Counted from the stretch's first letter, positions 1-10,957 are shown. The stretch is DNA of 64,000 bases from Microthrixaceae bacterium (GCA_027493675.1 JAOSKI010000006.1:1-64000), one strand, 5' to 3'. Translations and numbers: made by a program. The notes: generated from the letters alone by a model not told the origin.

Positions 1-871
1 TTCTGTCGACCCGCCCGGGCGCTCTGCGATGTCGTGCAGCATCTGGCGCCGCAACTCCCTGGCCTCCTCGACCATCTCGCGTCCCTGGGAGCGGGCCTCG
101 TCACGCGTGGTGGCCGCGTCGGTCTCGGCGGACTCGACGATGGACCGTGCCTCCGCCCGTGCCCGATCCAGCTCGTCGGTCGCAGCAGAACGGATCTCCG
201 AGGCAGCTGCCTCCGCTTCGGTCGTGCGCTCACCGAGGACCTTCGCCGCTGCCTCGATCATCTCGTCGTGACGTGCCTGGGCATCCGAGGTGAGCTTCGC
301 TGCTGTCTCCGCGGTTTCCAGGCTCACACGTTCGGCCTCCTCACGAGCGCTCTCGCGCAGGCCGTCGGCCTCGGAGCGCGCGTCGGTGAGGATGCCGTCC
401 GCCTCGGCGGTCGCCGCAGCAGTGGTCTCCGATGCGGCCCTCGGTGGCCCTCGGCAAGCATCTTCTCCGCCTCCGCACGATCGGCTGCTGCCGCCTCCCG
501 CAGTTCGCTCGACACTGACTCGGCCTCGGGCGGGATCGCTCGAGCAGTTCGGACGACTCCTTGTCTGCCTGCCCACGGATCTCCGTGGCGGCATCCCGCG
601 CGGCGGTGACGATGCGTGCGGTCTCGGCACCGAGCAACTCGGTCACCCGTGCCTCGTCGAACCTCTCGGCTGCCTCAAGGCGTTTCGTGAGGTCCGCAAT
701 CTGCTCGGCCAGCTTCGCGTCGCGCTCGGCCCAGACCCGTAGAGCGTCCGCAGCCCGACCGAGCATCGAACGCGCTTCGGTCGGCTCGAAGCCACGACGC
801 GCCCGTCCGAAGTTGGTACCCGACAGGGCGGTCGGTTCGAGTTCCGGTGGGTCTGGGAGCGGTCCTGTCAT
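1..871 (-). CDS. DivIVA-like coiled-coil protein (partial, frameshifted)
   Basis: The gene opens at ATG 871 and runs off the left edge of the window. The N-terminus carries a short basic/aromatic block (FGRARRGFEP, about residues 21-30), like the start of DivIVA-type polar-growth and septum scaffold proteins. It continues as a long Ala/Glu/Arg-rich helix with heptad character. The frame breaks at about 530 and again near 440, and coiled-coil sequence continues in the other frames down to base 1, so this is one gene with indels. At least 285 residues are visible. A leaderless promoter hexamer lies 6 nt before the ATG. DivIVA is the best family match from the N-terminal block; another secreted or cytoskeletal coiled-coil protein is possible. 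Confidence 0.6.
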
Positions 872-877
872 GTGACG

Positions 878-883
878 ATGCTA
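878..883 (-). promoter_or_regulatory. -10 hexamer of leaderless promoter (TAGCAT)
   Basis: TAGCAT on the minus strand is followed by 6 nt and then ATG 871. This is the TAnnnT-N6/7-start arrangement seen repeatedly in this window. Confidence 0.55.
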
Positions 884-971
884 CGTACACACCGCTCGGC
901 GATGGTGGACGCAACGGGCCGTATTCGGGGATTCCCGGGGTGTCGCGGCGAGGCGGGGAATCGCGTCCGAC

Positions 972-2206
972 TCAGTCGCCTTCGAGGCCGTCGGGAGCGA
1001 GGAAGTCCACCGCCTCATTCAGCGAGGCAACAGGAACGAGTTCGGTGTCGTCACCGGCGATTCGCCGCATCTCGGCCTGTTCACTCCTCGGGAGTTCCGG
1101 CGGGGAAGAGGAACACATCCACGTCGTTGCGCACCACGGTGGCCGTCTTCTGGGCGGTGCCGCCGATCACGCCCACAGAGCCGTCCGCCAGCATCTCACC
1201 GGTCACCGCCACGTCCCGGTCACCGGTCAAGGACCCCAGGGGTCAACACGTCGATGATCGCGAGCGTCCAGGCCAACCCCGCGGAGGGGCCGGTGACATC
1301 GCCTGAGTCGACCGCCACGTCGACATTCGATTCGATGCGGGGGTTGAAGGGCTCGACGGTCACCCCGAGCACCGCCCGCGTGGTGGCCTGTGACGTCTCG
1401 CCAGTTGCGTCGTGGGGTGGTGCCGTGATCCCGGCCTCGTCGTCGCCGGCGCCCGGTTCCAGCCTCGGCTCGCGACGAGCTCGACGTCGACGGTCAGCGA
1501 ATCGAACGACTCCTCCCCCGACGACGCCGACTCACCGGTCGACACCGAGCTGCGCCTGATCCCCAGGGTGACGCTGTCACCCGGTGCGTGCTCACCGAGC
1601 GCCGCACGGAGCTCGTCGGGCAGGGTCACCGGCTCCCCGTTCACCGAGATGATCACGTCACCGGGTCTGAGCACCTCAGATGCAGGCACATCCTCGACGA
1701 CGTCCACCACCCGCACCCTCCGCTGCGAACTCCGGCATCATGGCCCAGGTACCTGAGTGCCTGGCGCTCTGCGACCAGCTTCGACAGGTCCATCTCGCGG
1801 CGGTTGATCCGTCGCGTCTCGTCACGGCCCCGGTCGCCGTACACCTCCTCGGAGCTACGGACTTCGATCGCATCGTCCAGCACGCCACCGCACCAGACCG
1901 AAGAGCGTCGCGTCGTCCACGTAGACCGTCGTGAAAAAGCACCGACGAATCGTTCGGAAAGCTCTCTGTGCCCTCGACCACCACTCGGTCCTCCGCCGAG
2001 CGCACGGCACCCGGTTGGATCAGCACGTAGGGAGTGGGCACGAAGGCGGCTCCGAGCACCGCCGCCACCAAAGAGACAGGCCGACGCCCCAGTACCACCT
2101 CCGCCTGCGCCGGTTGTGCCGACCGCCGTGCGTCGGAGGTGCCCGGTTCATCCGGGACCTCCGGCTCGACCGGTAGGCTCGGAGGCATCATGTCGGCACT
2201 GCTCAT
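972..2206 (-). CDS. YlbL-family membrane-anchored PDZ / Lon-like (S16) protease
   Basis: The order of parts is a proline-rich cytoplasmic N-terminus, one membrane helix (VSLVAAVLGAAF), a divergent extracytoplasmic stretch, a PDZ domain (VLRPGDVIISVNGEPV) and a Lon-type proteolytic domain. Reading across the breaks gives the serine motif GPSAGLAW (DNA around 1280-1300) and the lysine motif GGTAQKTATV (around 1140-1165), the Ser-Lys dyad of S16 peptidases. The C-terminus is FLAPDGLEGD before the stop at 972. At least three frame breaks are present (about 1900, 1440 and 1100-1240). The start could be ATG 2206, 2191 or 2188. The family is typical of Actinobacteria and Bacillus; the substrate is unknown. 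Confidence 0.75.
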
Positions 2207-2556
2207 CGGTTTCCTGTTGGTGGTGGTATCCGCAGCGGCGTTCGGGTTCGCCTTGTTCGGCCGTCGGCCGATCCCCCAGCCTGCCATCGCCGGAGCATCC
2301 CTTCGGGGCGGCACGGGCTCCGGCGCTGAGAATCAACCCAGAGCAGTCGGTGGGACCACCTCGGACCGTTCATTCGGGATCTCCACCGAGAGGCCCATCG
2401 AATCGATCCACCTGACCGCTGCCGATGTCAGGCCTTCCAGAACCCGGCGCATCAGGGCCGGCGCTCTGCTCGCCCTCAGCGTGGTCGGCTCGGCAGTGCT
2501 GATCGGAGCAGTCCTGGAGCATCGTGGCAGTCGGCGCGGTCCTGCTGATCTCATAG
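2190..2556 (+). CDS. Small two-helix membrane protein (frameshifted)
   Basis: ATG 2190 starts a hydrophobic helix (MSALLIGFLLVVVSAAAFGF), followed by a polar linker of about 75 residues and a second hydrophobic segment (GALLALSVVGSAVLIGAV). A one-base shift near 2506 keeps a hydrophobic end (SWSIVAVGAVLLIS) and a stop at 2556; without it the frame runs on through low-complexity sequence. The total is about 120 residues. GGAGG lies 8 nt before the ATG. The start codon abuts the start of the divergent YlbL-like gene, so the two share a regulatory region. I do not recognise the family. Confidence 0.45.
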
Positions 2557-2631
2557 CGACCAGGTACGGCAGGTCATCGCCTGCGGAGCCCCCCGTGTGC
2601 GCGACAGCGGGCTCGGGACCCGATCCGGGTC

Positions 2632-3145
2632 TCAGCGTCCGAACAGACCCCTGCGTGCCGGCTGGTCGGGGCGGCGATCACCGCCGGGGTCAGGTGTCGC
2701 TCCCTGGGTCGGACCCGACGGAGCAGGTGTCCTGGGGGCCGCCGCCGGAGCCTGAGGAGCCGCGGCGGGGAGCCTGGGGGGCGCCGACGACGGTGCAGGC
2801 TGGGCACTCCGGTGCAGCGGGGGCCGGCGGGGCCGGCTCAGGCTGGGACGGCGCCGGTCCGGCCGGCGCAACTGGGCTCGGTTGCCCGACGGTCGAGCGC
2901 GGCGACTCGGGCGAAGGAGCCTCCGACGTTCCCGCCACCGAACCCTGTCCGGTCGATCGCGTCAGAGCCTGAAGCTCGACCTTGAAGTACGGCTTCAACT
3001 CGAACTTGACCTCCTCCAGCGCGAAGATCCTTGCATTGGAGACGTCACGTTCGTTGCGGAGCTGTTCGACGAATGCGACCGCAGCGTCGAGGGTCTCGAA
3101 TTGGTTGTAGCCCGGGCTTCCGCCGGGCGCTTGGAAGATCACCAT
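2632..3145 (-). CDS. Conserved hypothetical protein with Pro-rich tail
   Basis: ATG 3145 opens a compact N-terminal domain of about 60 residues (MVIFQAPGGSPGYNQF, then a helix and FELKPYFKVELQAL). A long Pro/Ala/Ser-rich tail follows. The frame breaks near 2710; the other frame gives a basic C-terminus ending ARRGLFGR at 2632. The length is about 170 residues. There is no signal peptide or membrane segment. The N-terminal part looks like a small alpha/beta domain, but I cannot name a family. It is convergent with the small membrane protein gene and divergent from the HEAT-repeat gene. Confidence 0.55.
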
Positions 3146-3238
3146 GTGTGACAAGTGCCTGTCCTCTCTGAAACGAGCGTAGGAACAGTGTAGATGCACC
3201 AGGACCAACATGATGCCTCGATCACGGCGACAAATCCC

Positions 3239-3933
3239 ATGTCCGCGCCGTCGTCGCCCGCAGCACTCAGGCGCGCGGTGGTGATCGCCGGCCACCGGCA
3301 GGGCGCGAAGACGGCTCGCCCCACCTGCTCCACGAACTGCCGGCGGTGCGCTCCGCAGCCCTCGGTGCCCTCGAACGCGCCGACGACCTTTGTGCATCCG
3401 ACCTCGCAGGAGCCGCATGCGATCCCGGCGCGAGCGTCCGCCGAAGGGTCGCAGAGCTCGCCGCACGACTCGGCAGCCGTTCGCCGGGCGACACGGCGCC
3501 CGCGGTCACCCGTCGCCGGACCGCCCTGGAGGAATCGCTGCTCGGGCTGCTGGCCGACCCCGACGACACGGTGACCGAGGTGGCCGCCTTCGCGCTCGGC
3601 GAGGTGCCGCTCGAGGACCCACCCGATCGAGCCGTTGCCACACCAAGAAGGATCAGCGCGCTCGCCGCGGTGGCATGCGACCACCACGATCCGCTGTGCC
3701 GCGAGGCCGCCGTGGCCGCGCTCGGGGCGATCGGCCACCCCGCCGGGTTGACAGCCGTGCTCGGAGCGTGCGAAGACCGCGCGAACGTGCGGCGCCGAGC
3801 GGTGCTCGCGCTGGCGTCGTTCGAGGGCGACGAGGTGACCAGGATGCTCGAGCGGCTCAGCGCGGACCGCGACCTGCAGGTCTCGCAGGCAGCCGCCGAC
3901 CTGCTCGAGATCGAAGCCGGACACCACACCTGA
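3239..3933 (+). CDS. HEAT-repeat protein
   Basis: The product is an alpha-helical repeat protein of about 230 residues. Repeated A/L-rich helical pairs are visible, for example AVRSAALGALERADDL, VRRRVAELAARLG, TEVAAFALGEVPL, CREAAVAALGAIG and VRRRAVLALASFEG, which matches the PBS-lyase/HEAT type. The main frame starts at about 3310. The preceding frame from ATG 3239 (MSAPSSPAALRRAVVIAGH) joins it well with one indel near 3310, and I take this as the true start; GTG 3346 is the alternative. HEAT proteins are scaffolds, and the partner is not evident here. Confidence 0.7.
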
Positions 3934-3969
3934 GGCCCGACAGACAGGTGATGACGACCCGAAGAACCG

Positions 3970-4003
3970 GGGTGCCTCCGAGGTCGGTTCCCCGGAGGCA
4001 CCC
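3970..4003. terminator. Bidirectional terminator hairpin
   Basis: An 11-bp perfect stem (GGGTGCCTCCG / CGGAGGCACCC) with a 12-nt loop lies between the convergent HEAT-repeat and ABC substrate-binding genes. There is no strong T run, as usual for GC-rich actinobacteria. Confidence 0.6.
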
Positions 4004-4034
4004 GTCGAGCCATTTCTATTCCGGCGAGCCCGGC

Positions 4035-5394
4035 TCAGCCGATGATCTCCCGCGTCTCGCCGTTGCGGTTCGTGACCGGGGCGAGCTCGTCCCAACCGCC
4101 GTCGGCGTTGCGCTGGGCGATGCGGAAGCCCTCTATGCCCCACGGGTCCTCGGCGCCGTCGGTCTTGACCTCGATGTCGGGACGCACCAAGCCGAACGCC
4201 GGGATGTCCAAGGAGTACGCGGTGTTCATGATGCCGGCACGGTCGACCACCTTGGTCTGCTCCAGCAGAGTGCCGAAATATGAACCGAAGCCCCAGCCAA
4301 CCGAGGTGATCCCACCGGCGATCTCGGCCTCGTCCAGGCCTGCGGCAGCCGCCTTCTCCTTGAACTCCTTGACCGCCGGCTCCTCGGCATCCGCGGGATC
4401 CGCGGGGTCGAGGGTCGCCTGTGCCTGGATGGCGCCCACACCGGCCTCACCGGCGATCGACATCGCCAGGTTGCCCGCACAGGTCACCGAGATGAACGGA
4501 TCGACGTCCCATGTGTCGGGGATGAACGTGAGCGTCTGGGGGCACGGGGTACCGCCGATGCCCACTATGAACTCGTCGGCTCCCGACTGGCTGAGCGAGG
4601 TGACCGCGGCCTCGGTGGTGGTACCCGACAGCGGGTTGTAGCCCTGCTCACCCACGATCTCGATGGTGGTTCCGTTGTCCTCGTTGGACTGCTTGATGGC
4701 CTTGGTGAGCGAGTCACGGTACGCCTTGCCGAAGTCGTCGTCCTGGTAGAGCAGGGCGATCTTGGCCTCGGGGTTGGTGTTCGCGATGTAGTCCAGCCAG
4801 AAGTTCGCCTCCATCGCGTACGGGCAACCCGGAGATGTACCAGGGGTACTGGTCGGCCTTGTTCCACTCGCTCGAACCCGTGGCGAGCGCGATGTTGGGC
4901 ACGCATGCGTCGTTCAGGTAGTCACGGATGGCCAGGTTCGACTCCGTACCGATGTTGCCGACGAGAAGGAACACGCCTTCCTGCTCCACCAGCTTCTGGG
5001 CGAGTGCCGGGGTCTTCGCCGGGTCGTAGGAGTCGTTCTCCCGGACCAGCTCGAACTTGTAGGTCTTGCCGTCGCCGGCCTTGATGCCACCCGCGTCGTT
5101 GACCGAGGTGACCCAGGCCTGGAGACCCTTGGTCACGTTGTCGTAGATGGCATAGGGGCCGTCCGCAGGGCTGATCGTGCCGATCTTGATGGTGTCACCC
5201 TCGATGCCTGCGGTCCCGTCGTAGGAGGCGCAGTCGAGGTCCGGGTCGATGAAATCGCCCGATGCATCCTCGCCGCCGGAATCACCGCCGTCGCCTTCCG
5301 AGCCGGAGCCCGAGTCGTCGTCTCGACCACACGCGGCGGCCACCAACAAGGTGACTGCCAGCACAGCGGTCAGTCGCTTCCAGTAGTGGTTCAT
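4035..5394 (-). CDS. ABC transporter substrate-binding lipoprotein (branched-chain amino-acid / amide type)
   Basis: This is the extracytoplasmic solute receptor of the importer encoded just upstream in the operon. ATG 5394 is preceded by a strong AGGAGGAG ribosome site. The signal peptide ends in a lipobox (LLVAAACG), followed by an acidic Gly/Ser linker. The mature part reads as a type I periplasmic-binding fold (IKIGTISPADGPYA, GGIKAGDGKTY, LVGNIGTESN, EAKIALLYQDDDFGKAY). A single frame break near 4820 splits it, and reading across gives about 450 residues, the usual length for the LivK/Peripla_BP_6 family. Its position after livM and its family suggest uptake of amino acids, amides or related compounds; the substrate cannot be told. 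Confidence 0.85.
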
Positions 5395-5422
5395 GTATCT
5401 GGCTCCTCCTGGGTTTCGCGGG

Positions 5423-6557
5423 TCATGTGGACCCGACACTGTCCGACGTCGCACCGCTACCCCCGGTACCGGTGTCCTCACCATGGCGCACATCGTCGGT
5501 GCGCACATCATCATTGTGCACCTGTGGTGTGCGCTCGGCGCGCCGGGCGGCGAACTTGGCCTGCAGCTCACGGAGCTGCCCGACGATGCCGTTAGGAGCG
5601 AGCAGCATCTGGGCGATCAGCAGCACACCCAGGATCACCGGCGCTGCGTTCTCGAAGCGACCGGGCAACTCCGGCGCGATCACGTTGTTGAACAGTCCCG
5701 CCACCACCGTGCCCACGGCCGGGCCGATGATCGTGGCGGCACCGCCCCACCACCACGGCCACCAGCAGGTAGATCGACACCAGCAGGCTGAAGCTGGTCG
5801 GGTTGACCCGTCCGTTGTTGAGCGCCAGCATCGCCCCCCGATCCCCGCGATCGCCGCAGAGGTGCCGAAGGTGAGGATCTTCACACGCGACACGTGGATG
5901 CCCGACGCCTCGGCCGCGATCTCGTTGTCACGGATCGCCACGAGGCTGCGCCCGGTGCGGGAGCGCACGATGTTGGCGATCAACACGAACATGACCACCG
6001 TGATCGCGAGGAACAGGAAGTAGCGCCACTGGTCCGAGGCCAGGCCGTCGATCGGCGACTCCCACCGCACGGGGCACTCCGGACGTCCACGCGGGCAGTC
6101 GTCCTGGGGTACCACCAGGGACAGCCCGGATCCACCCCGGTCAACCCCGAGAACTGCTCGAGGATCGCCGGGAACAACACGGCCACCGCAAGGTCACCAG
6201 CGCCAGGTAGAGCCCCTTGATCCGCAGTGCAGGCAGGCCGATCGCCACGCCTGCGACGAAGCAGACCGCGGCTGCGGCCACCACCGTCAGCAGCATCGGC
6301 CAACCGGCCTCGGTGACCAGGATCGCCGAGGTGTACGCACCCAGGCCGTAGAGCGCGCCGTGGCCGACCGAGATCTGGCCGTTGTAGCCGGTGAGCAGGT
6401 TCAACCCGGCCGCGGCCACCGCCAGGCACATCCAGGTGATGAACTGGTTCACCCGGAACGCCGGGAACATGAAGGGCAGCGCGACGAGCACCACCGCCAT
6501 GACCGCTGCGCCGATGTACCGCGCCAGGCGCGAGGTGCTCGAACCGGTGGAGGTCAT
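5423..6557 (-). CDS. livM: Branched-chain amino-acid-type ABC permease, LivM family
   Basis: The start is ATG 6557, overlapping the livH stop by 4 bp. Multiple membrane helices are visible, along with the LivM hallmarks GLNLLTGYNGQISVGHGA (about residues 50-67) and RSRTGRSLVAIRDNEIAAEA (the cytoplasmic loop that contacts the ATPases). The C-terminus is a charged tail ending GATSDSVGST. At least four frame breaks occur (about 6195, 6125, 5840 and 5755), all within otherwise conserved sequence, so I treat it as one gene of about 375 residues. It forms the membrane channel together with LivH. Confidence 0.8.
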
Positions 6558-7439
6558 ACGCGCTGCACCTGCTTGGATCCGAACAGGCCCTGCGGCCGGA
6601 ACAGCAGCACAGCGAGGATCAACACGAAGGCGGGAGCGAGCGGCATCCGTTCGAAGAACGACACGTACTGCGGGACCACCGATGACAGGATCCCGACCAC
6701 CATGCCGCCGACGACCGCCCCGAGGATGCTGTCGAACCCTCCCAGGGTGATCGCTGCGAAGCCGAAGATGAGCGTGAGCTGCATCATGTTGGTGCCAAGG
6801 CCGAGCTGGGGTGCGGTGAACACGCCGGCGACGGTTCCCACGGCTGCGGCGAGACCCCCATCCGAGCATCAGGATGCGTGGGACCGGCACCCCGCAGAGC
6901 CCGGCGGACTCCGAGTTGGGCGCGACGGCCCGCATCGCGAGGCCGAGCTTGGTGCGCTGGAAGAGCAACACGAACGCAAGGGTCAACGCTGCCAGGACCA
7001 CCACCGAGCCGATCTTCTGCCACTGGATCGCCACGCCGCCGATGGTCACCTGAGCCTGGCCGAACAGCGGGTCCAGCCGCTTGTCGACGGTGCCCCATAT
7101 GAGCTGTGCCGCGCCGTTGATCGCGAGGAACAGCGCTATCGTCACGATCACCACCGCCAGCGGCTTCTCGTGGGGGTCACCCAGAGGCGCCACCGCCACC
7201 TGGTGCAACAGGATCCCGACCAGGAACCCGCCCGCCATCCCGCCCAGCACCGAGAGCCACAACGGCACCCCCATGCTGTTGATCGTCCAGACGATGAACG
7301 TCGAGAACATCGACAGCTCGCCCTGGGCGAAGTTGAGCAGGCCCGTGGAGCGGTAGATGACCACCAACCCGAGGCCCAACATGGCGTACACCGCACCGTT
7401 GCCGATCCCCACGACCACTACTTCGAGGAAGTCTCTCAC
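6554..7439 (-). CDS. livH: Branched-chain amino-acid-type ABC permease, LivH family
   Basis: ATG 7439 overlaps the end of the ATPase gene livF by 4 bp. Typical LivH features are GIGNGAVYAMLGLGLVVIYR at the N-terminus, LLNFAQGELSMFS and RAVAPNSESAGLCGVPV. One frame break near 6855 separates the last third (QLTLIFGFAAITLGGFDSI, then LLFRPQGLFG). The reconstructed length is about 295 residues, normal for the family. It pairs with LivM in the membrane. Confidence 0.85.
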
Positions 7440-8143
7440 AGCCCCAGGTACGCTTTCTGGATCGCCTCGTCGTGTTGGAGGTCCTTGGCGAGCCCCGACG
7501 CAACGATCGTGCCGGCTTCGAGCACATACGCGCGACCGGCGAAGTCGAGCGCGAGGTTGGCGTTCTGCTCGACCAGCAGCACTGCGGCACCGGTGTGCTC
7601 GGTCACGTCACGCAAACGGTCGAACACCTCGCGGGTGACCAGCGGAGCGAGACCCAGCGATGGCTCGTCGAGCAACAACAGCCGCGGCCGGCTCATGAAC
7701 GCGCGCCTTATGGCGAGCATCTGCTGCTCGCCACCCGACATCGAGCCGCGAGCTGGCTGCGGCGCTCGTTGAGCCGAGGGAACACCTCGAACCACATCGC
7801 CATGTCCTCGGACAGCTCTGCAGCAGGACGCTTGCTAGCCACCTACCCGCAGGTTGTCCTCGACCGTGAGCGCACCGATGGTGCCGCGTCCCTGGGGTAC
7901 GTGCGCAACGCCTGCTGCGAGCAGCTGGTCGGGCCTGCGACCCAGCACCTCGGTGCCATCCAGGCGAACCGATCCCTCAGCGGGGATCATCCCGGAGATC
8001 GCCCGCAGGGTCGTGGTCTTGCCGGCGCCGTTGGCACCGAGCACGACGACCAGCTCACCCTCGTCGACGGCCATGTCGAGCCCGAAGAGCACCTCGACGA
8101 TGCCGTAGCCGCAGCGCAGCGAGAAGACCTCCAACAGGCTCAC
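7436..8143 (-). CDS. livF: ABC transporter ATP-binding protein, LivF family
   Basis: Cytoplasmic ATPase of the importer. Walker A is GANGAGKTTTLR (about residues 36-47), the signature is MSGGEQQMLAIRRAFM, and Walker B is RLLLLDEPSLGLAP. The switch His is replaced in context by LLVEQNANLAL, the usual LivF form. The frame stops after NLRVGG at 7835 and resumes past about 7795, with a further break near 7750. The reconstructed length is about 236 residues, matching LivF. Start 8143 overlaps livG by 4 bp. Confidence 0.85.
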
Positions 8144-8935
8144 GCGGAGGCTCCCAGGTAGGCGCTGATCACCTTGGGGTCGTCACGCACCTCGGCGGGC
8201 GTTCCCTCGGCGATCTTGCATCCGAGGTCCATCACCACGATCTTCTCGGAGATGGCCATCACCATCGACATGTGGTGCTCCCCCAACAGGACCGTGAGGG
8301 AGAACTCGTCGCGGATCTGGCGGATCAGCGACGCCAACTCGTCGACCTCGCCGTGGGTGAGCCCGCTGGCGGGCTCGTCCAGCAACAGCAGCCTCGGCCG
8401 GCCCGCAAGTGCACGGGCGAACTCGATCCGCTTCAGGGTGCCGAAGGGAAGTCCCGCAGGATGCCCGGCGAGCTGAGCGAGGTCGAGCCGCTCGAGGATC
8501 TCCATCGCTGCCGAGGCCACCCGCCGTTCCTCGGAGCGCTGCGGGAGACGCAGCATCGCCGACCAGAAACCCCGCGACTGCGACAGTGCGCGCCGACCAT
8601 GACGTTCTCCAGCACGCTCCAGGCCCGGCACCAGCGCGAGGTTCTGGAAGGTGCGTCCCACCCCCCATCTCGGCGATCACATGGGCGGGGCGGGCCAGCA
8701 GGTCCGTCCCGTCGAAGCTGACCGTGCCCGAGGTCGCGTCGTAGATGCGCGAGACCACGTTGAACAGGGTGGTCTTGCCCGCGCCGTTGGGTCCGATCAG
8801 CGCCGCCAGGCAACCTTCGTCGATGCCGAAGCTCAGGCCGTCGAGCGCGCTCACACCACCGAAGTGGACCCCTACGTTGTCGACCTCAAAAGCGGACGTC
8901 CGATGAACCCCGGGTCGGCTGGTAGTGCAGCACAC
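8140..8935 (-). CDS. livG: ABC transporter ATP-binding protein, LivG family
   Basis: First gene of the liv operon. Walker A is GPNGAGKTTLFNVVSR, followed by the LivG-typical RTFQNLALVPGL region. The usual LSGG signature position reads LPFGTLKRIEFARAL, which is a common LivG variant. Walker B is RLLLLDEPASGLTHGE and the C-terminal block is GEHHMSMVMAISEKIVVMD. Frame breaks lie near 8665 and 8605. The start is uncertain; GTG 8935 (VCCTTSRPG) gives about 265 residues. No clear promoter is visible in the 100 bp separating it from mreB. Confidence 0.82.
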
Positions 8936-9035
8936 TAGAACACCGCCACGTTGCACGAGTGACATTCGTCCAGCGGCCGCCGTCGTCGGAGAGGCGACCC
9001 GGTCCGTGGAGGGACCTGCCCCTCGGCCGAGGTGG

Positions 9036-10091
9036 TCACCGTCCGCTCGACATGAACATGTCTGCGAGATCCTCGTAGTTCTCCACGATCCGTCCGGCGC
9101 CGAGCACCACGGCCTCCAGGGGCTGGCGCACCAGGCGCACCGGCACCTCGGTCTCCTTGGCCAGTCCGCAGGTCCAGGCCCTTCAGCAGCGATCCGCCGC
9201 CGACCAGGTGGATCCCCTGTTCGATCAGGTCCTGGGCCAGTTCCGGAGGAGCCTCGGCCAGACAGGAGAGCACCGGAGTCGACCATCGTGTTCACCGGCT
9301 CTGAGATCGCCTGACGCACCTCTGCCGCGGGAGAGGACCACGTGGCTTGGGAAGGCCGCTCATGAGCTCCGACCTCACTACCTCAGCGCGCACCTCGTCG
9401 GGAGTCGGGTACGCCGAGCCCACCAGGATCTTTATCTCCTCGGCGGTCTGCTCACCTATGGCGATCCCGTACTCGCGACGGATGTAGTGGATGATCGCCG
9501 CGTCGATGTCAAGAAGGAGCCGGCGCGCACCGCCTCGAGCGCCACCACCCCACCCAGGGAGATGAGCGCCGTCTCGGAGGTTCCTCCCCCGATGTCGACC
9601 ATGTTCGCCAGCGGTTCGTTGATCGGGAGTCCGGCGCCGATCGCGGCGGCCATCGGCTGTTCGATCAGCTGGGCCTCGACCGCTCCGGCCTTTCGGGCGG
9701 CCTCGGTGACGGCACGCTTCTCCACCGCGGTGATGGCCGACGGCACGCAGATCACCACACGGGGGCGGTTGCGGCGGTTCACCCCGACCTCTTTGAGGAT
9801 GATCCGGATCATCTCCTGGGTCACCTCGAAGTCGGTGATGGCCCCGCCACGCAACGGACGCACCGCCACGATGTAGCTCGGTGTCCGGCCGATCATCCGC
9901 CACGCATCACGCCCGAACTCGAGTACCACACCGGAGCGGTCGTTGAGCGCGATCACAGAGGGCTCGTTCAACACGATGCCCTCACCCCGCGCGTAGACCA
10001 GCGTGTTGGCCGTACCCAGGTCGATCGCCAGGTCGCGCGCCAGTTCAGCCTCCGTGTCGGGTCGTGTCGCTACGACCGCTCCAGTTCGCAC
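9036..10091 (-). CDS. mreB: Rod shape-determining protein MreB (actin-like ATPase)
   Basis: MreB polymerises under the membrane and organises cell-wall elongation. Phosphate 1 motif DLAIDLGTANTLVYARGEG, then PSVIAL, VEAQLIEQPMAAAIGAGLP, phosphate 2 MVDIGGGTSETALISLGG and the adenosine motif HLVGGGSLLKGLD are all present. The C-terminus reads RIVENYEDLADMFMSSGR before the stop at 9036. At least four indels (about 9515, 9340, 9290 and 9170) break the frame in conserved sequence. Start ATG 10091 overlaps the upstream small membrane-protein gene by 47 bp. The total is about 345 residues, as in other MreB proteins. Confidence 0.9.
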
Positions 10092-10254
10092 CGTCGGCCT
10101 GACCCGGCAGGTCGTCGGACAGTGCCCGCATCTTGGAGCGGAACTCGTCGATCGTAGCGTCGGGTGTGTCGGGTCGCCGATGACGCAGCCAGAGCGCCAC
10201 GGTGCCCACCGCGCTGATGACCAGCGCGAGAGCCAGGAAGACCAGCGGACTCAC
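10045..10254 (-). CDS. Small single-pass membrane protein
   Basis: 69 residues. One N-terminal membrane helix (SPLVFLALALVISAVGTVAL) is followed by a basic then polar cytoplasmic tail. It overlaps the upstream moaE stop by 4 bp and the downstream mreB start by 47 bp, so it is translationally coupled in a moaE-this gene-mreB transcript. I do not recognise the family. Confidence 0.6.
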   Translation of the reverse strand: MSPLVFLALALVISAVGTVALWLRHRRPDTPDATIDEFRSKMRALSDDLPGQADGANWSGRSDTTRHGG

Positions 10255-10868
10255 GAGGTGGGCCCCGGTGCGCTCGGCGTCGAACCTTCACCAAGGCGCT
10301 CCTCGGAGCGTTCCCCAAGGCCTTCCTCGGCGCACGGACCCCCGTTTGCGGACGAACCTGCCGCCGATGCCCGCTCGGGCACCACCTCCGATGCAGCGGA
10401 CAACTCCGACCCGTCCGGGCCCCAGGTCTCTCCGTCGCCGTGGAGCTCACGCTTCCATATGGGCACCGACGCCTTGAGCGCGTCTATCCCGAACCGGGCC
10501 GCCTCGAATGCGGCATCACGATGGGGGGCCGACACGCCCACATGGACTGCAGCCCCGCCGAGCACCACATCGCCTGTGCGGTGCAGGATCGCGATCCTCA
10601 CCACGTCGGGCCAACGCATGCGGATCTCGTCGACAACCGCCTCCAAGCGTCGTACCGCCTCGGTCTCATAGGCCTCGTATGTCAGCAGTTCCACATCGGT
10701 GCGACCCCCCGAGGTGCTGCGCGCCGTTCCGGTGAACTGCACCATGGCCCCGCACTCCGGGCCAACGAGCCAGTCGGGCACGGCCCCGACCGGCAACGCC
10801 TCACCGCTGAGCGCGAGCCAGGTGTCCGTTCCTTCGGGAGGAGGCTCGAGCGGACTCACGCCCGCCAT
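10251..10868 (-). CDS. moaE: Molybdopterin synthase catalytic subunit MoaE
   Basis: MoaE transfers sulfur from MoaD thiocarboxylate to precursor Z to make molybdopterin. The core shows GAMVQFTGTAR, ELLTYEAYETEAVRRLEAVV, ILHRTGDVVLGGAAV, VSAPHRDAAFEAARFGID and the catalytic-lysine region LKASVPIWKRE. The core of about 140 residues is followed by an unusual acidic, Ser/Gly-rich tail of about 55 residues. The start is most likely ATG 10868 (MAGVSPLEPPPEG). The window also holds two molybdoenzyme genes that would need this cofactor. Confidence 0.88.
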   Translation of the reverse strand: MAGVSPLEPPPEGTDTWLALSGEALPVGAVPDWLVGPECGAMVQFTGTARSTSGGRTDVELLTYEAYETEAVRRLEAVVDEIRMRWPDVVRIAILHRTGDVVLGGAAVHVGVSAPHRDAAFEAARFGIDALKASVPIWKRELHGDGETWGPDGSELSAASEVVPERASAAGSSANGGPCAEEGLGERSEERLGEGSTPSAPGPTS

Positions 10869-10957
10869 CGTAGGTTCGATGCACCCCTGCTTCCTCATGG
10901 GCGGGTTGCCCATGGATCCCATCAGGCAGCTGCGTCCGTCCGGCGGCGGTCGATATG

